From Acidobacteriota bacterium (lineage in GTDB: Bacteria > Acidobacteriota > Terriglobia > Terriglobales > Acidobacteriaceae): DNA of 10,359 nt. The notes below the pieces were generated by a model. That model was not told where the DNA came from. It was given only the letters and a program-made list of their open reading frames with translations, and made no database searches. Shown piece by piece: positions 1 to 7,393 of the stretch (position 1 is the first letter of the stretch; the number at the start of each line of letters is the position of its first letter). Both the position numbers and the translations under genes were made by a program. Where the stretch lies: contig JAJXUS010000035.1 in the NCBI GenBank assembly GCA_021782675.1, positions 1-10,359 on the forward strand. The letters are read 5' to 3'.

Positions 1-732
1 GGTGAGCACCTGCAGGCGGATCAGGTGGCCCACCACGAAGGCGACCGCGGCGCCGAGGGCCAGGGCCAGGGCCCCGAGGGCGCGTTCCCCGAAGGCCACC
101 CAGCGGGCGAGGCGCCGCAGCTCCGCGCCCAGCCCCTGCGAGAAGCCGACAGCCGCAAATTTGCTGGCGGAATACGGCAGCAGGTGGGGCACGGCAAGCT
201 TGCCGCCGATCGAAGTGATGTTGGCGATGCTGCCGTCCCGGCGGGCCAGCATCTGCGGCAACACCGCGAGCGTGGCGTGCAGCATGGTGTAGTAGTTGCT
301 CTCCATCGCATCGTGGAAAGCCTCCAGCGGCTGGTTCTCCACCGGGCCGACAGTAATGATTCCAGCGTTATTAATGAGAATGTCGATCTGTCCGAACCGC
401 TCCGTGGCCCGCGCCACGGCAGCCTGCGTCTGTCCGTAGGCCTTCAGGTCGCAGACCAGCGTCATGATGTCGCTCTCCGCAACGCCACGCGAGAGCAGGG
501 CGCGGCGGGCGTTGTTCAGGTCTTCCTGATTTCGCGAGAGCAGAATCAAGCGGGCGCCGCGGCGGCCAAACTCCTGAGCGATTGCCAGTCCGAAGCCGCG
601 AGAACCCCCGGTGACGAGGACCGTTTTTCCCGCCAGCACTTCTGACTTCTGATTGCGCCGGGCTTCAAGCACCAGCGCCGCCACGGCCGCACCGGCAATC
701 GATGCTACTGTCAGAATTCTGCCGATCTTCAT
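1..732 (-). CDS. Membrane-anchored short-chain dehydrogenase, 3'-truncated, with FtsX-like C-terminal part
   Basis: The frame is open from the ATG at 732 to the window edge (244 codons). Residues 5-22 form a hydrophobic N-terminal anchor. A classical SDR Rossmann fold follows: TGGSRGFG at 41-48, Asp95, NNAG at 121-124, Asn146, Ser174 and the YxxxK pair Tyr187/Lys191. This is the full catalytic tetrad, so NAD(P)-dependent oxidoreductase activity is likely; the substrate is unknown. Membrane-tethered SDRs with this start usually continue after the YxxxK helix with a strand and a CPG motif. Here, from about residue 207, the sequence becomes RLARWVAFGERALG plus a hydrophobic helix ending VVGHLIRLQV, which resembles the FtsX segment before its conserved IGNxxRL motif. 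There is no stop or frame change at the join. A consensus Shine-Dalgarno fixes the start. It lies 102 bases downstream of secA on the same strand, so co-transcription is possible. The SDR call is firm; the tail may be a natural fusion or an assembly chimera. Confidence 0.85.
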   Translation of the reverse strand, partial: MKIGRILTVASIAGAAVAALVLEARRNQKSEVLAGKTVLVTGGSRGFGLAIAQEFGRRGARLILLSRNQEDLNNARRALLSRGVAESDIMTLVCDLKAYGQTQAAVARATERFGQIDILINNAGIITVGPVENQPLEAFHDAMESNYYTMLHATLAVLPQMLARRDGSIANITSIGGKLAVPHLLPYSASKFAAVGFSQGLGAELRRLARWVAFGERALGALALALGAAVAFVVGHLIRLQVLT

Positions 733-740
733 TTCTTTGC

Positions 741-746
741 CCTCCT
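741..746 (-). promoter_or_regulatory. Ribosome binding site of the SDR gene
   Basis: On the minus strand this is a perfect AGGAGG, eight bases before the ATG at 732. It is the strongest Shine-Dalgarno I noticed in the window. It decides the start codon and suggests efficient translation even if the gene is transcribed from the secA promoter. Confidence 0.8.
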
Positions 747-834
747 CGTCCCTTGTGCCTCAAGCCGCGTGCATTCCGTGCTTCAACATTGGTAGATGCG
801 TTGTCAGCGGTCGGCGATCGAACCTTGGCCGCGG

Positions 835-3800
835 TTAGGCTTCCGTCCCGTGACACTTTTTGAACTTCTTGCCGGAGCCGCAGGGACAGGGATCGTTGCG
901 GCCCACCTTGTCTCCCGCCCGGCGCTGCGCCACCTCCGCAGCCTCCCCGGAGCCCGCCATCCGTGCCTGCTGCAGCTCGCGCTTTTTGCGCCGCTGAAAC
1001 TCTTCTTCCAGCGAGTCGATGGTTGTGGCCGGTGCGCGCGTCGGAATGGGAATCGTGGCAGCAAGCGAACCATTCGACGAGCCGTTGGCGGCTGACCGTG
1101 CAGGCGCACTCTGTGGCCGCGAGGCCGCCGGCTGCGCGGGAGGTTCGGCTGCATTCTCCGAGCCGCCCTGCAACACGAAAGCCTGTTCCCGCGGACGCAC
1201 GGGAATGGTGATCTCCTGCCCGTCGGGCCCCATGATCTGCATGCGGAACAGGAAGCGCACCGTATCCTCCTGGAAGCGGCTCATCAGCGCTTCGAAGGCT
1301 TCAAACGACTCCTTCTTGTAAGCGATGAGCGGATCCTGCTGGCCATAGCCACGCAGCCCGATGCCTTCCTTTAACTGATCCATTGCCAGCAGATGGTCTT
1401 TCCAGAGACCATCGAGCACGCTCAGCATAATCATGCGCTCGTGATAGCGCATCGCCTCGGCGCCAATGATCTGTTCCTTGGCGGAGTAGCGTTCCTGCAG
1501 GCGCTCAAACAACGTCTCGCCGAGTTCATGCCGGTTGAGCTCAGAAATCCTGACGCCTTCAGCGGCCATATCCATGCCGAACTGTAGCATCACGGCATCC
1601 TGCAGTGCCTTCGCGTCCCACTGGTCGGGGTGCAGATTCTCGGGCGCGTGCTTATCGAGCAGCGTGCTCAGGATGTTTGACACGAAATCATCGGTGATGA
1701 GCTGGCGCTGATCAGAACCTTCCAGCAACTGGTGGCGCGTGCCGTAGACGGCCTCGCGTTGCTTGTTCATCACATCGTCGTACTCCAGAACATGCTTGCG
1801 TGATTCGAAGTTCTGGCCCTCGACGGCCTTTTGCGCCGCTTCAATGCGACGCGTGATGAGCTTGGATTCAATGGGTACGCCCTCTTCCATGCCCAGCCGC
1901 TGCAAGAGCGTGGAAACCCACTCCTTGGCGAAGATGCGCATCAGGTCATCTTCGAGTGACAGAAAGAAGCGGGAGCCGCCGGGGTCGCCCTGGCGGCCGG
2001 CGCGGCCACGCAGCTGATTGTCGACGCGGCGGGACTCATGCCGCTCGGTGCCGATGATGAAGAGTCCACCCGCGGCCAGCACGGCTTCACGCTCCTGCGC
2101 TGCCTGCGCCGCATAACCGGAGTGAACCTCCTGCCAGTCCGCTTCAGGCGTTTCGAACTCCTGGCCCTGGTAGTAAAAGCGAAGCATGCCGGGAGCGGCG
2201 GTCGGCGAGATTTCACCTTCGGCTGCGCTGACGGCGCGAGCACGATTGCGCTTGACCAGTTCCTGGCGCGCCAGAAATTCGGAATTGCCGCCCAGAAGAA
2301 TATCGGTGCCGCGACCAGCCATGTTGGTCGCGATGGTCACCATACCCAGATGGCCCGCCTGGGCGACGATCTCCGCTTCACGCTCGTGGAACTTGGCGTT
2401 CAGCACGACGTGGCGGACACCCTTGCGCTGCAGAATCTGCGAGAGCAGTTCGGACTTTTCAATCGACGTGGTGCCGACAAGCACGGGCTGGCCGGTCTCA
2501 TGCAGACGGGCAATTTCATCGGCGACGGCGAAGTATTTCTCTTTTACCGTGCGATACACAACGTCGGTCGTGTCCTGGCGGCGCATGGGAACATTCGTCG
2601 GGATAACGACAACGTCCAGCTTGTAAATCTTTTCGAACTCTGCGGCTTCCGTCTCGGCGGTTCCCGTCATGCCGGCAAGCTTTTTGTAGAGCCGGAAGTA
2701 TTTCTGAAAGGTGAGGGTCGCCAGCGGCTGGTCTTCGCGACGGATGTTCACGCCTTCTTTCGCTTCAATCGACTGGTGCAGGCCATCGGACCAGCGGCGT
2801 CCCGGCATCAGTCGGCCCGTGAACTCATCGACAATAATAACTTCGCCATCTTTTACGACGTAGTTCACATCGCGCTTGTAAAGAGCGTGGGCTTTGATAG
2901 CCGTTTCGACGTAGTGCTTAAGCTCCCAGTTTTCCGGGTCGGCGATGCTCTCAATGCCGAGCAGTTTCTCAATCTTCTCCCAGCCTTCATCCGTTACACC
3001 GATGGTGCGGTGCTTTTCATCGACCACATAGTCGCCGGTCAAAATCTTGCTTTCGAGCGACTCTTCAATCTCCTCGCCCTGCTCCAGTTGCGGAATGATG
3101 CGGACCACACGCGCGTATTTGTCCGTGGTCTGGTCGGTGGGGCCGCTGATGATGAGCGGCGTGCGGGCCTCATCGATCAGGATCGAGTCCACTTCGTCGA
3201 CAATCGCGAAGTACTGGCCGCGCTGCACGCATTCAGCCAGCTCAAACTTCATGTTGTCGCGCAGGTAATCGAAGCCAAATTCATTGTTGGTGCCATAGGT
3301 GATATCGGAGCCGTAAGCGGCGCGGCGTTGCTCGTCGCTAAGGTCATGCACAATCACGCCGACCGTCAGACCCAGGTGATTATGGATCTTGCCCATCCAC
3401 TCGGCATCGCGCTTGGCCAGATAATCGTTGACGGTGACAACATGCACGCCACGGCCCGCCAGAGCGTTTAGATAGCAGGGCAGCGTGGCCACCAGCGTTT
3501 TGCCTTCGCCGGTCTTCATTTCGGCGATCTTGCCCTGGTGCAGCACCATGCCGCCAATTAACTGCACATCGAAGTGGCGCATGCCCAGCACGCGCCGGCC
3601 AGCCTCCCGCACCAGCGCAAAGGCCTCGGGCAGAATCTGGTCCAGCACGTCCCGCTCGGCGTTGTAGCGCTCGTCCTTGTCCTCAATCCCGCTGACGCGT
3701 TCGGCAATGCGGGCGCGGAACTCCTGCGTTTTGGCGCGCATCTGCTCGTCGGTGAGCTGCTGCATCGCGGGTTCAAGCGCGTTGATCTCGCGCACCATGG

Positions 3801-3870
3801 GGAGCATGCGCTTGACGGCGCGCTCATTGCTGGTGCCGAAGACCTTGGTCAGTGCATCGCTGATGGGCAT
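835..3870 (-). CDS. secA: Preprotein translocase subunit SecA
   Basis: SecA is the ATPase that drives unfolded precursors through SecYEG at the inner membrane. The protein has 1,011 residues from the ATG at 3870, which begins [12 protein letters not shown] as SecA proteins do; an in-frame ATG 48 bases upstream adds a non-conserved stretch. Visible motifs are Walker A (MKTGEGKT, about 118-125), DEVDS of Walker B (225-229), the preprotein-binding domain, [10 protein letters not shown] (515-524) and [11 protein letters not shown] (619-629) of the second nucleotide-binding domain. The helical scaffold and wing contain [18 protein letters not shown] Ser/Ala/Pro-rich linker leads to a zinc-binding SEC-C tail with Cys995, Cys997, Cys1006 and His1007. 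It is about 110 residues longer than the E. coli protein, through an insertion around 530-590 and the long linker. A GGAG lies 11 bases before the start. The 187-base gap to the DUF1648 gene is the likely promoter region. Confidence 0.98.
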   Translation of the reverse strand: MPISDALTKVFGTSNERAVKRMLPMVREINALEPAMQQLTDEQMRAKTQEFRARIAERVSGIEDKDERYNAERDVLDQILPEAFALVREAGRRVLGMRHFDVQLIGGMVLHQGKIAEMKTGEGKTLVATLPCYLNALAGRGVHVVTVNDYLAKRDAEWMGKIHNHLGLTVGVIVHDLSDEQRRAAYGSDITYGTNNEFGFDYLRDNMKFELAECVQRGQYFAIVDEVDSILIDEARTPLIISGPTDQTTDKYARVVRIIPQLEQGEEIEESLESKILTGDYVVDEKHRTIGVTDEGWEKIEKLLGIESIADPENWELKHYVETAIKAHALYKRDVNYVVKDGEVIIVDEFTGRLMPGRRWSDGLHQSIEAKEGVNIRREDQPLATLTFQKYFRLYKKLAGMTGTAETEAAEFEKIYKLDVVVIPTNVPMRRQDTTDVVYRTVKEKYFAVADEIARLHETGQPVLVGTTSIEKSELLSQILQRKGVRHVVLNAKFHEREAEIVAQAGHLGMVTIATNMAGRGTDILLGGNSEFLARQELVKRNRARAVSAAEGEISPTAAPGMLRFYYQGQEFETPEADWQEVHSGYAAQAAQEREAVLAAGGLFIIGTERHESRRVDNQLRGRAGRQGDPGGSRFFLSLEDDLMRIFAKEWVSTLLQRLGMEEGVPIESKLITRRIEAAQKAVEGQNFESRKHVLEYDDVMNKQREAVYGTRHQLLEGSDQRQLITDDFVSNILSTLLDKHAPENLHPDQWDAKALQDAVMLQFGMDMAAEGVRISELNRHELGETLFERLQERYSAKEQIIGAEAMRYHERMIMLSVLDGLWKDHLLAMDQLKEGIGLRGYGQQDPLIAYKKESFEAFEALMSRFQEDTVRFLFRMQIMGPDGQEITIPVRPREQAFVLQGGSENAAEPPAQPAASRPQSAPARSAANGSSNGSLAATIPIPTRAPATTIDSLEEEFQRRKKRELQQARMAGSGEAAEVAQRRAGDKVGRNDPCPCGSGKKFKKCHGTEA

Positions 3871-4057
3871 GAAAAGGAAAACTCCATGGCCATAACACCG
3901 CCGGGCGTCATGCGCCACGCAGCGGAAATTGGCCGTCTCTTAATTTTAGCCGGTTTGCAGCAGGGATTCGCGCCGCTCGGAGGATTCGCTGTAACGGATA
4001 CGAGTTTCAGTCTAAATCGGCCCCAATGCGGATCGCCCCTTAGCGAACGCCGTTGGC
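3871..4057 (-). promoter_or_regulatory. secA leader and probable promoter region
   Basis: These 187 non-coding bases separate secA from the DUF1648 gene on the same strand. On the minus strand there is a -10-like TAAAAT (positions 3943-3948), but no convincing -35 box at the right distance. Further upstream, next to the DUF1648 stop codon, are an imperfect palindrome (about 4040-4060) and two related ATCGGCCCC/ATCGCCCC copies (4016-4024 and 4032-4039). I cannot name a regulator. The region probably drives secA, but that rests on position more than on motif quality. Confidence 0.3.
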
Positions 4058-4480
4058 TTAGCCCCAAACGACAAGAATGCTTTGAAAAGTCAGCATGGTA
4101 AACGGTCCGATTAGAAGGTGTGACAGCCGTAACTTCGTCTGGGTGGCAGCTGAACGATTGATTTCCGCAAAGGCACCCAACACCAGACCGGAAGCCAGCC
4201 AGCAGATGGCAAGCGCGACCCACGGCGGTGAGCCTGTGGGTTGAGAGGATGCGACAGCGACGATGATGAAGGGCACAACCATCAAAATCACGGGAGAAAG
4301 AGACAGCCAGACAAGCCGGCTGGCATATCCATCGGCCGTGCCGTGAAAGTCAAAATGTACGGGGATCGCTTCCGGCAAGCGGGGATATAGGATGCCGAGT
4401 TGCACGACGTAAAGGACGGCTCCGGCGAGGGGGCCGGCCACATCCATCCAAACCCAGTGGGCTGCGGGAGCAATAGGCAT
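4058..4480 (-). CDS. Small DUF1648-type integral membrane protein
   Basis: This 140-residue protein has four hydrophobic segments, at about 10-31, 57-78, 87-105 and 118-139. Between the first two lies RLPEAIPVHFDFHG...DGYASR (34-55), the signature of DUF1648, a domain found at the N-terminus of SdpI-like immunity proteins and in many stand-alone membrane proteins of unknown function. The biochemical role is unknown; the fold implies an inner-membrane location. The protein is short, close to one DUF1648 unit plus two extra helices, and lacks the rest of SdpI. The start at 4480 has no good Shine-Dalgarno, and Met12 (4447) is possible but would cut into the first helix. It lies 82 bases after xerC on the same strand, across a repeat-rich spacer, so it may be expressed from its own promoter. 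Confidence 0.75.
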   Translation of the reverse strand: MPIAPAAHWVWMDVAGPLAGAVLYVVQLGILYPRLPEAIPVHFDFHGTADGYASRLVWLSLSPVILMVVPFIIVAVASSQPTGSPPWVALAICWLASGLVLGAFAEINRSAATQTKLRLSHLLIGPFTMLTFQSILVVWG

Positions 4481-4492
4481 CTTTGTTTGCGC

Positions 4493-4554
4493 CAGTCTGC
4501 CAGCGGCTGGTCGGCATAAGTATAAGGCCGCTGGCCAGCGAGACGACCAGACTG
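4493..4554. repeat. Nested inverted repeats between xerC and the DUF1648 gene
   Basis: Three 7-base modules each occur with a perfect inverted partner: CAGTCTG (4493-4499) with CAGACTG (4548-4554); CCAGCGG (4500-4506) with CCGCTGG (4528-4534); CTGGTCG (4507-4513) with CGACCAG (4544-4550). A separate 12-base perfect palindrome, CGCTGGCCAGCG, lies at 4529-4540. The pairings compete, so RNA or extruded DNA could adopt alternative folds. In the loop, the minus strand has TATACT (4519-4524), one base from a consensus -10 box. No T-run follows the stem before the DUF1648 start, so this is not a standard Rho-independent terminator. It could be an operator, a structured 5' leader of the DUF1648 gene, or a terminator of another kind. 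Confidence 0.6.
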
Positions 4555-4562
4555 CCCCGGAC

Positions 4563-5540
4563 CTAGCCTTTGGCGCGCGGATGCGTGCGGTCGTACACCG
4601 CCGTTACCTGGCTGGCCGTCAGGTGCGTGTAGCGCTGCGTCGTGGCCAGCCGGGCGTGGCCCAGAATCTCCTGAATGGAGCGCAAGTCTGCGCCCTCCTC
4701 CAGCATGTGGGTCGCGAAGGCGTGGCGCAGCGTGTGCGGATGAACATCGGCCGCCATGCCGCCAGCCAGGGCCAGGCGTTTGACGATGCGCCCCACGCTG
4801 CGGGTCGTAAGCCGCGGGTTGCCGCGTATTCGTGCATTCAGCAGCAACGCGTCGGCGGCGCGATTGCTCTTCGCCAGCCGTTCTGCCCGCGAGGCCAGAT
4901 AACCCCGCAGCGCGACTGCGGCCGCATCCCCCAGCGGTACGTAGCGCTCTTTGCGCCCCTTGCCGCGCACCAGCAGACACTCATTGCCCCACTGGATATC
5001 TTCGAGATTCAGGCCGACCAGCTCCGCATTGCGGATGCCGCAGCCGTACAGCAGTTCGAGAATCACACGGTCGCGTTCCGGCCACGGCGTGTCTTCGGCG
5101 ACCTCCGGTTTGCTCGCCGGCCGGCTCAGGGCGTCGATAGCGCCGTTCATCTGCTCCATGCCCGGCACGCGAGGCAGATGCCTGGGCAGTTTCGGGCTGG
5201 CGACCAGGCGCGCCGGGTTCTGCTCAATGCGGCCGGTGCGCGCCAGCCAGCCAAACCAGGAGCGGATCGCTGCCAGCGCGCGTGCGACCGACGGCTTCGA
5301 AAGTCCCGCGCCGTAAAGCGTGCCAAGATAGTCGCGGATCACAGGATGATCGACGGTTGCCGGGGTAACGTCTTGCCCCATGCGCTCCACCAGAAAAGCG
5401 GCGAAGCCGGCAAGCTCCCGGCGGTAGGCGCGCAGCGTGTGCGGCGAGGCGTCGCGTTCCGCCGACAGCACAGACATGTACTCGGCGATCAGATGGAAGA
5501 TCGCCGGCTGGGTCTCTGCGGGTTCTGCGGATGGCTTCAT
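4563..5540 (-). CDS. xerC: Tyrosine recombinase XerC
   Basis: XerC acts with XerD at the chromosomal dif site to resolve chromosome dimers at division. The 325-residue protein has an N-terminal SAM-like core-binding domain (about 15-105) and a C-terminal catalytic domain with the complete active site: Arg170 in GCGIRNAEL, Lys194 in RGKGRKER, His269 and Arg272 in HPHTLRH, His295 in LGHARL and nucleophile Tyr304 in TQRYTHL. The tail [11 protein letters not shown] resembles the XerC C-terminus, which separates it from XerD. An open frame continues upstream to 5768, but those residues overlap xerD and look non-coding. The ATG at 5540 overlaps the xerD stop as ATGA, which implies translational coupling. 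The extension between the two halves (about 138-152, rich in Pro, Glu and Ser) is slightly longer than usual. Confidence 0.93.
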   Translation of the reverse strand: MKPSAEPAETQPAIFHLIAEYMSVLSAERDASPHTLRAYRRELAGFAAFLVERMGQDVTPATVDHPVIRDYLGTLYGAGLSKPSVARALAAIRSWFGWLARTGRIEQNPARLVASPKLPRHLPRVPGMEQMNGAIDALSRPASKPEVAEDTPWPERDRVILELLYGCGIRNAELVGLNLEDIQWGNECLLVRGKGRKERYVPLGDAAAVALRGYLASRAERLAKSNRAADALLLNARIRGNPRLTTRSVGRIVKRLALAGGMAADVHPHTLRHAFATHMLEEGADLRSIQEILGHARLATTQRYTHLTASQVTAVYDRTHPRAKG

Positions 5541-6463
5541 ACGGGTTCCGGCAGGCGCTGGCGGCCGCGCGGATGATGCGCCCGATGGACTGCCTTCAGC
5601 CGGCCAAGCGCAAGATGCGTGTAGATCTGCGTGGTGGAGATGTCGGCGTGGCCGAGCAGCGTCTGGACGGTGCGCAGATCGGCGCCATTTTCCACCATGT
5701 GGGTGGCGCAGGAGTGGCGCAGCATGTGCGGGCTGGCCCGGTGATCCAGCCGTTTTACCAGTGTCCACACTGTCTGGCGCGAAAGGGAACGGCCATGCGC
5801 GCCGAGAAACACCTGCCGGACGGGCCGCATTTGCCGGGCGGCAAACGCCGACCGGCCATGCTGCAGATACGCCTGAAGCGCCTGCGTGGCTGGCTGGCTG
5901 AGCGGTACGATGCGCTCCTTGTCTCCCTTGCCGCGCACCAGGAGTTGGCCCTGGTCCAGCGAGACATCCGCAACGCTCAAACCCACCAGCTCCGAAACGC
6001 GCACGCCGCTCCCATACAGCAGCTCAATCATCGCGGCATCGCGCAACCGCGCGGGCGTAGACGCCTGCTGCTCTCCGCCACGGCTGCGCTCCACCATCTC
6101 CAGAGCTTCGTCCTTCGACAGGGACTTGGGCAGCACCTTCCAGCCGCCCGGCGACTCAATGTGGATCGTCGGGTCGTGCGCAATGCGACTGTCGAGCAAC
6201 AGCCAGCGGTATAGCCCGCGCAGGCAGGAAAGCTTGCGGGCGCGCGACCGCGCCTGCGCCTGGTGTGCCTGCAAGTGCTGAATGAAAGCAGCCACCTGCG
6301 CATGGGTCGCAGCGTCCAGGCGGCCATTTTGCTGTTCCAGAAACTCCGCAAATTGCAGCAGATCGCGGCGGTAGGCCTCGCATGTAAGCGGTGCCAGCCC
6401 TTTTTCGACGCGCAGAAATGTCAGGTACGCATCGATCAGTCCGAGATTGGTGTCACAGTGCAT
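5537..6463 (-). CDS. xerD: Tyrosine recombinase XerD
   Basis: This is the partner recombinase of XerC in dimer resolution. From the ATG at 6463 it has 308 residues, near the usual 298-300. It shows the N-terminal core-binding domain ([19 protein letters not shown]...YRRDL) and the catalytic residues Arg155 (GSGVRVSEL), Lys179 (RGKGDKER), His246 and Arg249 (PHMLRH), His272 (LGHADIS) and Tyr281 (TQIYTHL). The end, [13 protein letters not shown], is typical of XerD. The start is uncertain: in-frame ATG at 6493 and GTG at 6505 also exist, and none has a clear Shine-Dalgarno. It is the first gene of a minus-strand unit with xerC, and its promoter should lie in the ~190 bases shared with the divergent HAD gene, where I see no strong -35/-10 pair. 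Confidence 0.93.
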   Translation of the reverse strand: MHCDTNLGLIDAYLTFLRVEKGLAPLTCEAYRRDLLQFAEFLEQQNGRLDAATHAQVAAFIQHLQAHQAQARSRARKLSCLRGLYRWLLLDSRIAHDPTIHIESPGGWKVLPKSLSKDEALEMVERSRGGEQQASTPARLRDAAMIELLYGSGVRVSELVGLSVADVSLDQGQLLVRGKGDKERIVPLSQPATQALQAYLQHGRSAFAARQMRPVRQVFLGAHGRSLSRQTVWTLVKRLDHRASPHMLRHSCATHMVENGADLRTVQTLLGHADISTTQIYTHLALGRLKAVHRAHHPRGRQRLPEPV

Positions 6464-6602
6464 CGTCAGGACTACGCTTAGATGATCGGACATGCTGCGC
6501 AGCACAGAGCAGGAAGTTTCCGCAGCGTACCCGACTTTACAGCGAGGCTACAAAGCTGGCGGAGTTCGGCGTAAACCGGCAAGATAGAAGGGACGGAGAG
6601 TC

Positions 6603-6623
6603 GCGGCATTGCGTGGATGCCGC
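6603..6623 (+). promoter_or_regulatory. Hairpin in the 5' leader of the HAD phosphatase gene
   Basis: GCGGCAT (6603-6609) and ATGCCGC (6617-6623) form a perfect 7-base stem with a 7-base loop, ending 34 bases before the ATG at 6658. No T-run follows, so it does not look like an intrinsic terminator. It could be an operator or a leader RNA structure. I saw no B12-box or other riboswitch core near it. Confidence 0.35.
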
Positions 6624-6657
6624 ATCCTCCCTCAGCCCGACCAAGGATGATCTCGCG

Positions 6658-7383
6658 ATGCAGCAAGTCACTTCTCCACCCGCTGAAGTCTTCGATTCCG
6701 CCCGCTTCTTGCATGCCATCGCCGCGCTGCAGCCGAAGGTCGCTGTGTTCGACTGCGACGGCACGCTGTGGCCCGGAGACGCCGGTGTGGGTTTTATGCG
6801 CTGGTCGATGAGCTGCGGTCTGCTCTCGCGGGATGCCAGCAACTGGCTGGACGACCGCTATCGCGCGTATCTACGTGGCGAGGTGTCAGAGCTGGCCATC
6901 TGCAGCGAGATGGTGCAGGTGTATCGCGGGCTGCGCGAGCAGGAGTTGCGCCGTGCCGTGGGCGAATTTTTTGAGCGCACGGTGCGGCCGCAGATTTTCC
7001 CGGAGATGTTCCGGCTGTGCGAGTCCCTGGTGCGGGATGGGGTGGAGCTCTGGGCGGTCAGCTCCACCAACCGGTGGATGGTCGAACATGCGGCGGCGGA
7101 GTTTGGCATTCCCGCCGATCGCGTGCTGGCAGCCAGTGTGCGCGTTGACAATGGCGTGGCCACCGATGTGCTGACCGATGCGCCGACCGACGAGGGCAAG
7201 GCCATCGCGCTGCGCCGCATGGGCGTGACGCACCCGGACGCGGTCTTTGGCAACTCCATCCACGACGCAGCCATGTTGCTGATGGCGCGCCAGGCTTTCC
7301 CGGTGAACCCTACCCCCGCGCTGCTTGAGTTTTCTGCCAGCCACGGATGGCCGGTCTTTCATCCTCAGCCCGCAAACCATTGA
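6658..7383 (+). CDS. HAD-superfamily (subclass IB, SerB-like) phosphatase
   Basis: This 241-residue protein is a cytosolic HAD phosphohydrolase. Motif I is FDCDGTLW, with nucleophile Asp32 and general acid Asp34; motif II is the SST at 135-137; motif III is Lys181 in DEGKAIAL; motif IV is FGNSIHDAAML with Asp203. The helical cap between motifs I and II (about 40-125) is of the type seen in phosphoserine and related small-molecule phosphatases. In motif IV the usual GDxxxD reads GNxxxD, so the first metal-side Asp is Asn198+1; this also occurs in relatives of the phosphoserine/phosphocholine phosphatase group. The substrate cannot be named. The ATG at 6658 follows AAGGA at about 10 bases; the frame is open upstream, but those residues do not look like protein. 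It is the first gene of a probable three-gene operon, 10 bases before the next gene. Confidence 0.85.
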   Translation: MQQVTSPPAEVFDSARFLHAIAALQPKVAVFDCDGTLWPGDAGVGFMRWSMSCGLLSRDASNWLDDRYRAYLRGEVSELAICSEMVQVYRGLREQELRRAVGEFFERTVRPQIFPEMFRLCESLVRDGVELWAVSSTNRWMVEHAAAEFGIPADRVLAASVRVDNGVATDVLTDAPTDEGKAIALRRMGVTHPDAVFGNSIHDAAMLLMARQAFPVNPTPALLEFSASHGWPVFHPQPANH

Positions 7384-7393
7384 GAGCGCTCCT

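Noticed and set aside
25..645. A 206-codon plus-strand frame at the left edge
   Set aside because: It is antisense to the SDR gene, whose catalytic motifs are intact, and its translation has no recognisable domain.
2038..3471. A 477-codon open frame on the plus strand opposite secA
   Set aside because: It is a codon-bias shadow of secA. Its translation has no recognisable domain and it lies wholly inside a certain gene.
4481..4562. A dif site beside the xer genes
   Set aside because: No 28-base dif-like pair of 11-base arms with an AT-rich centre was recognisable; the repeats here are GC-rich and arranged differently.
4288..4980. A 230-codon minus-strand frame overlapping xerC and the DUF1648 gene
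   Set aside because: Its translation is Arg/Gly/Pro-rich and low in complexity, and the overlapping frames carry the conserved Xer and DUF1648 motifs.
5541..5768. Upstream extension of the xerC frame giving 401 residues
   Set aside because: The extra part overlaps the xerD catalytic region, looks non-coding, and the ATGA overlap gives a normal 325-residue XerC.
4481..6505. Integron or mobile integrase module (recombinase pair next to palindromic DNA)
   Set aside because: Both proteins match chromosomal XerC and XerD in length and C-terminal tails. No attC array, cassette genes, direct-repeat attachment sites or transfer genes are present.
6464..6657. Cobalamin riboswitch before the operon with the BtuF-like gene
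   Set aside because: No B12-box-like core was found in the leader, and the region is too short for the usual ~200-base fold together with a promoter.
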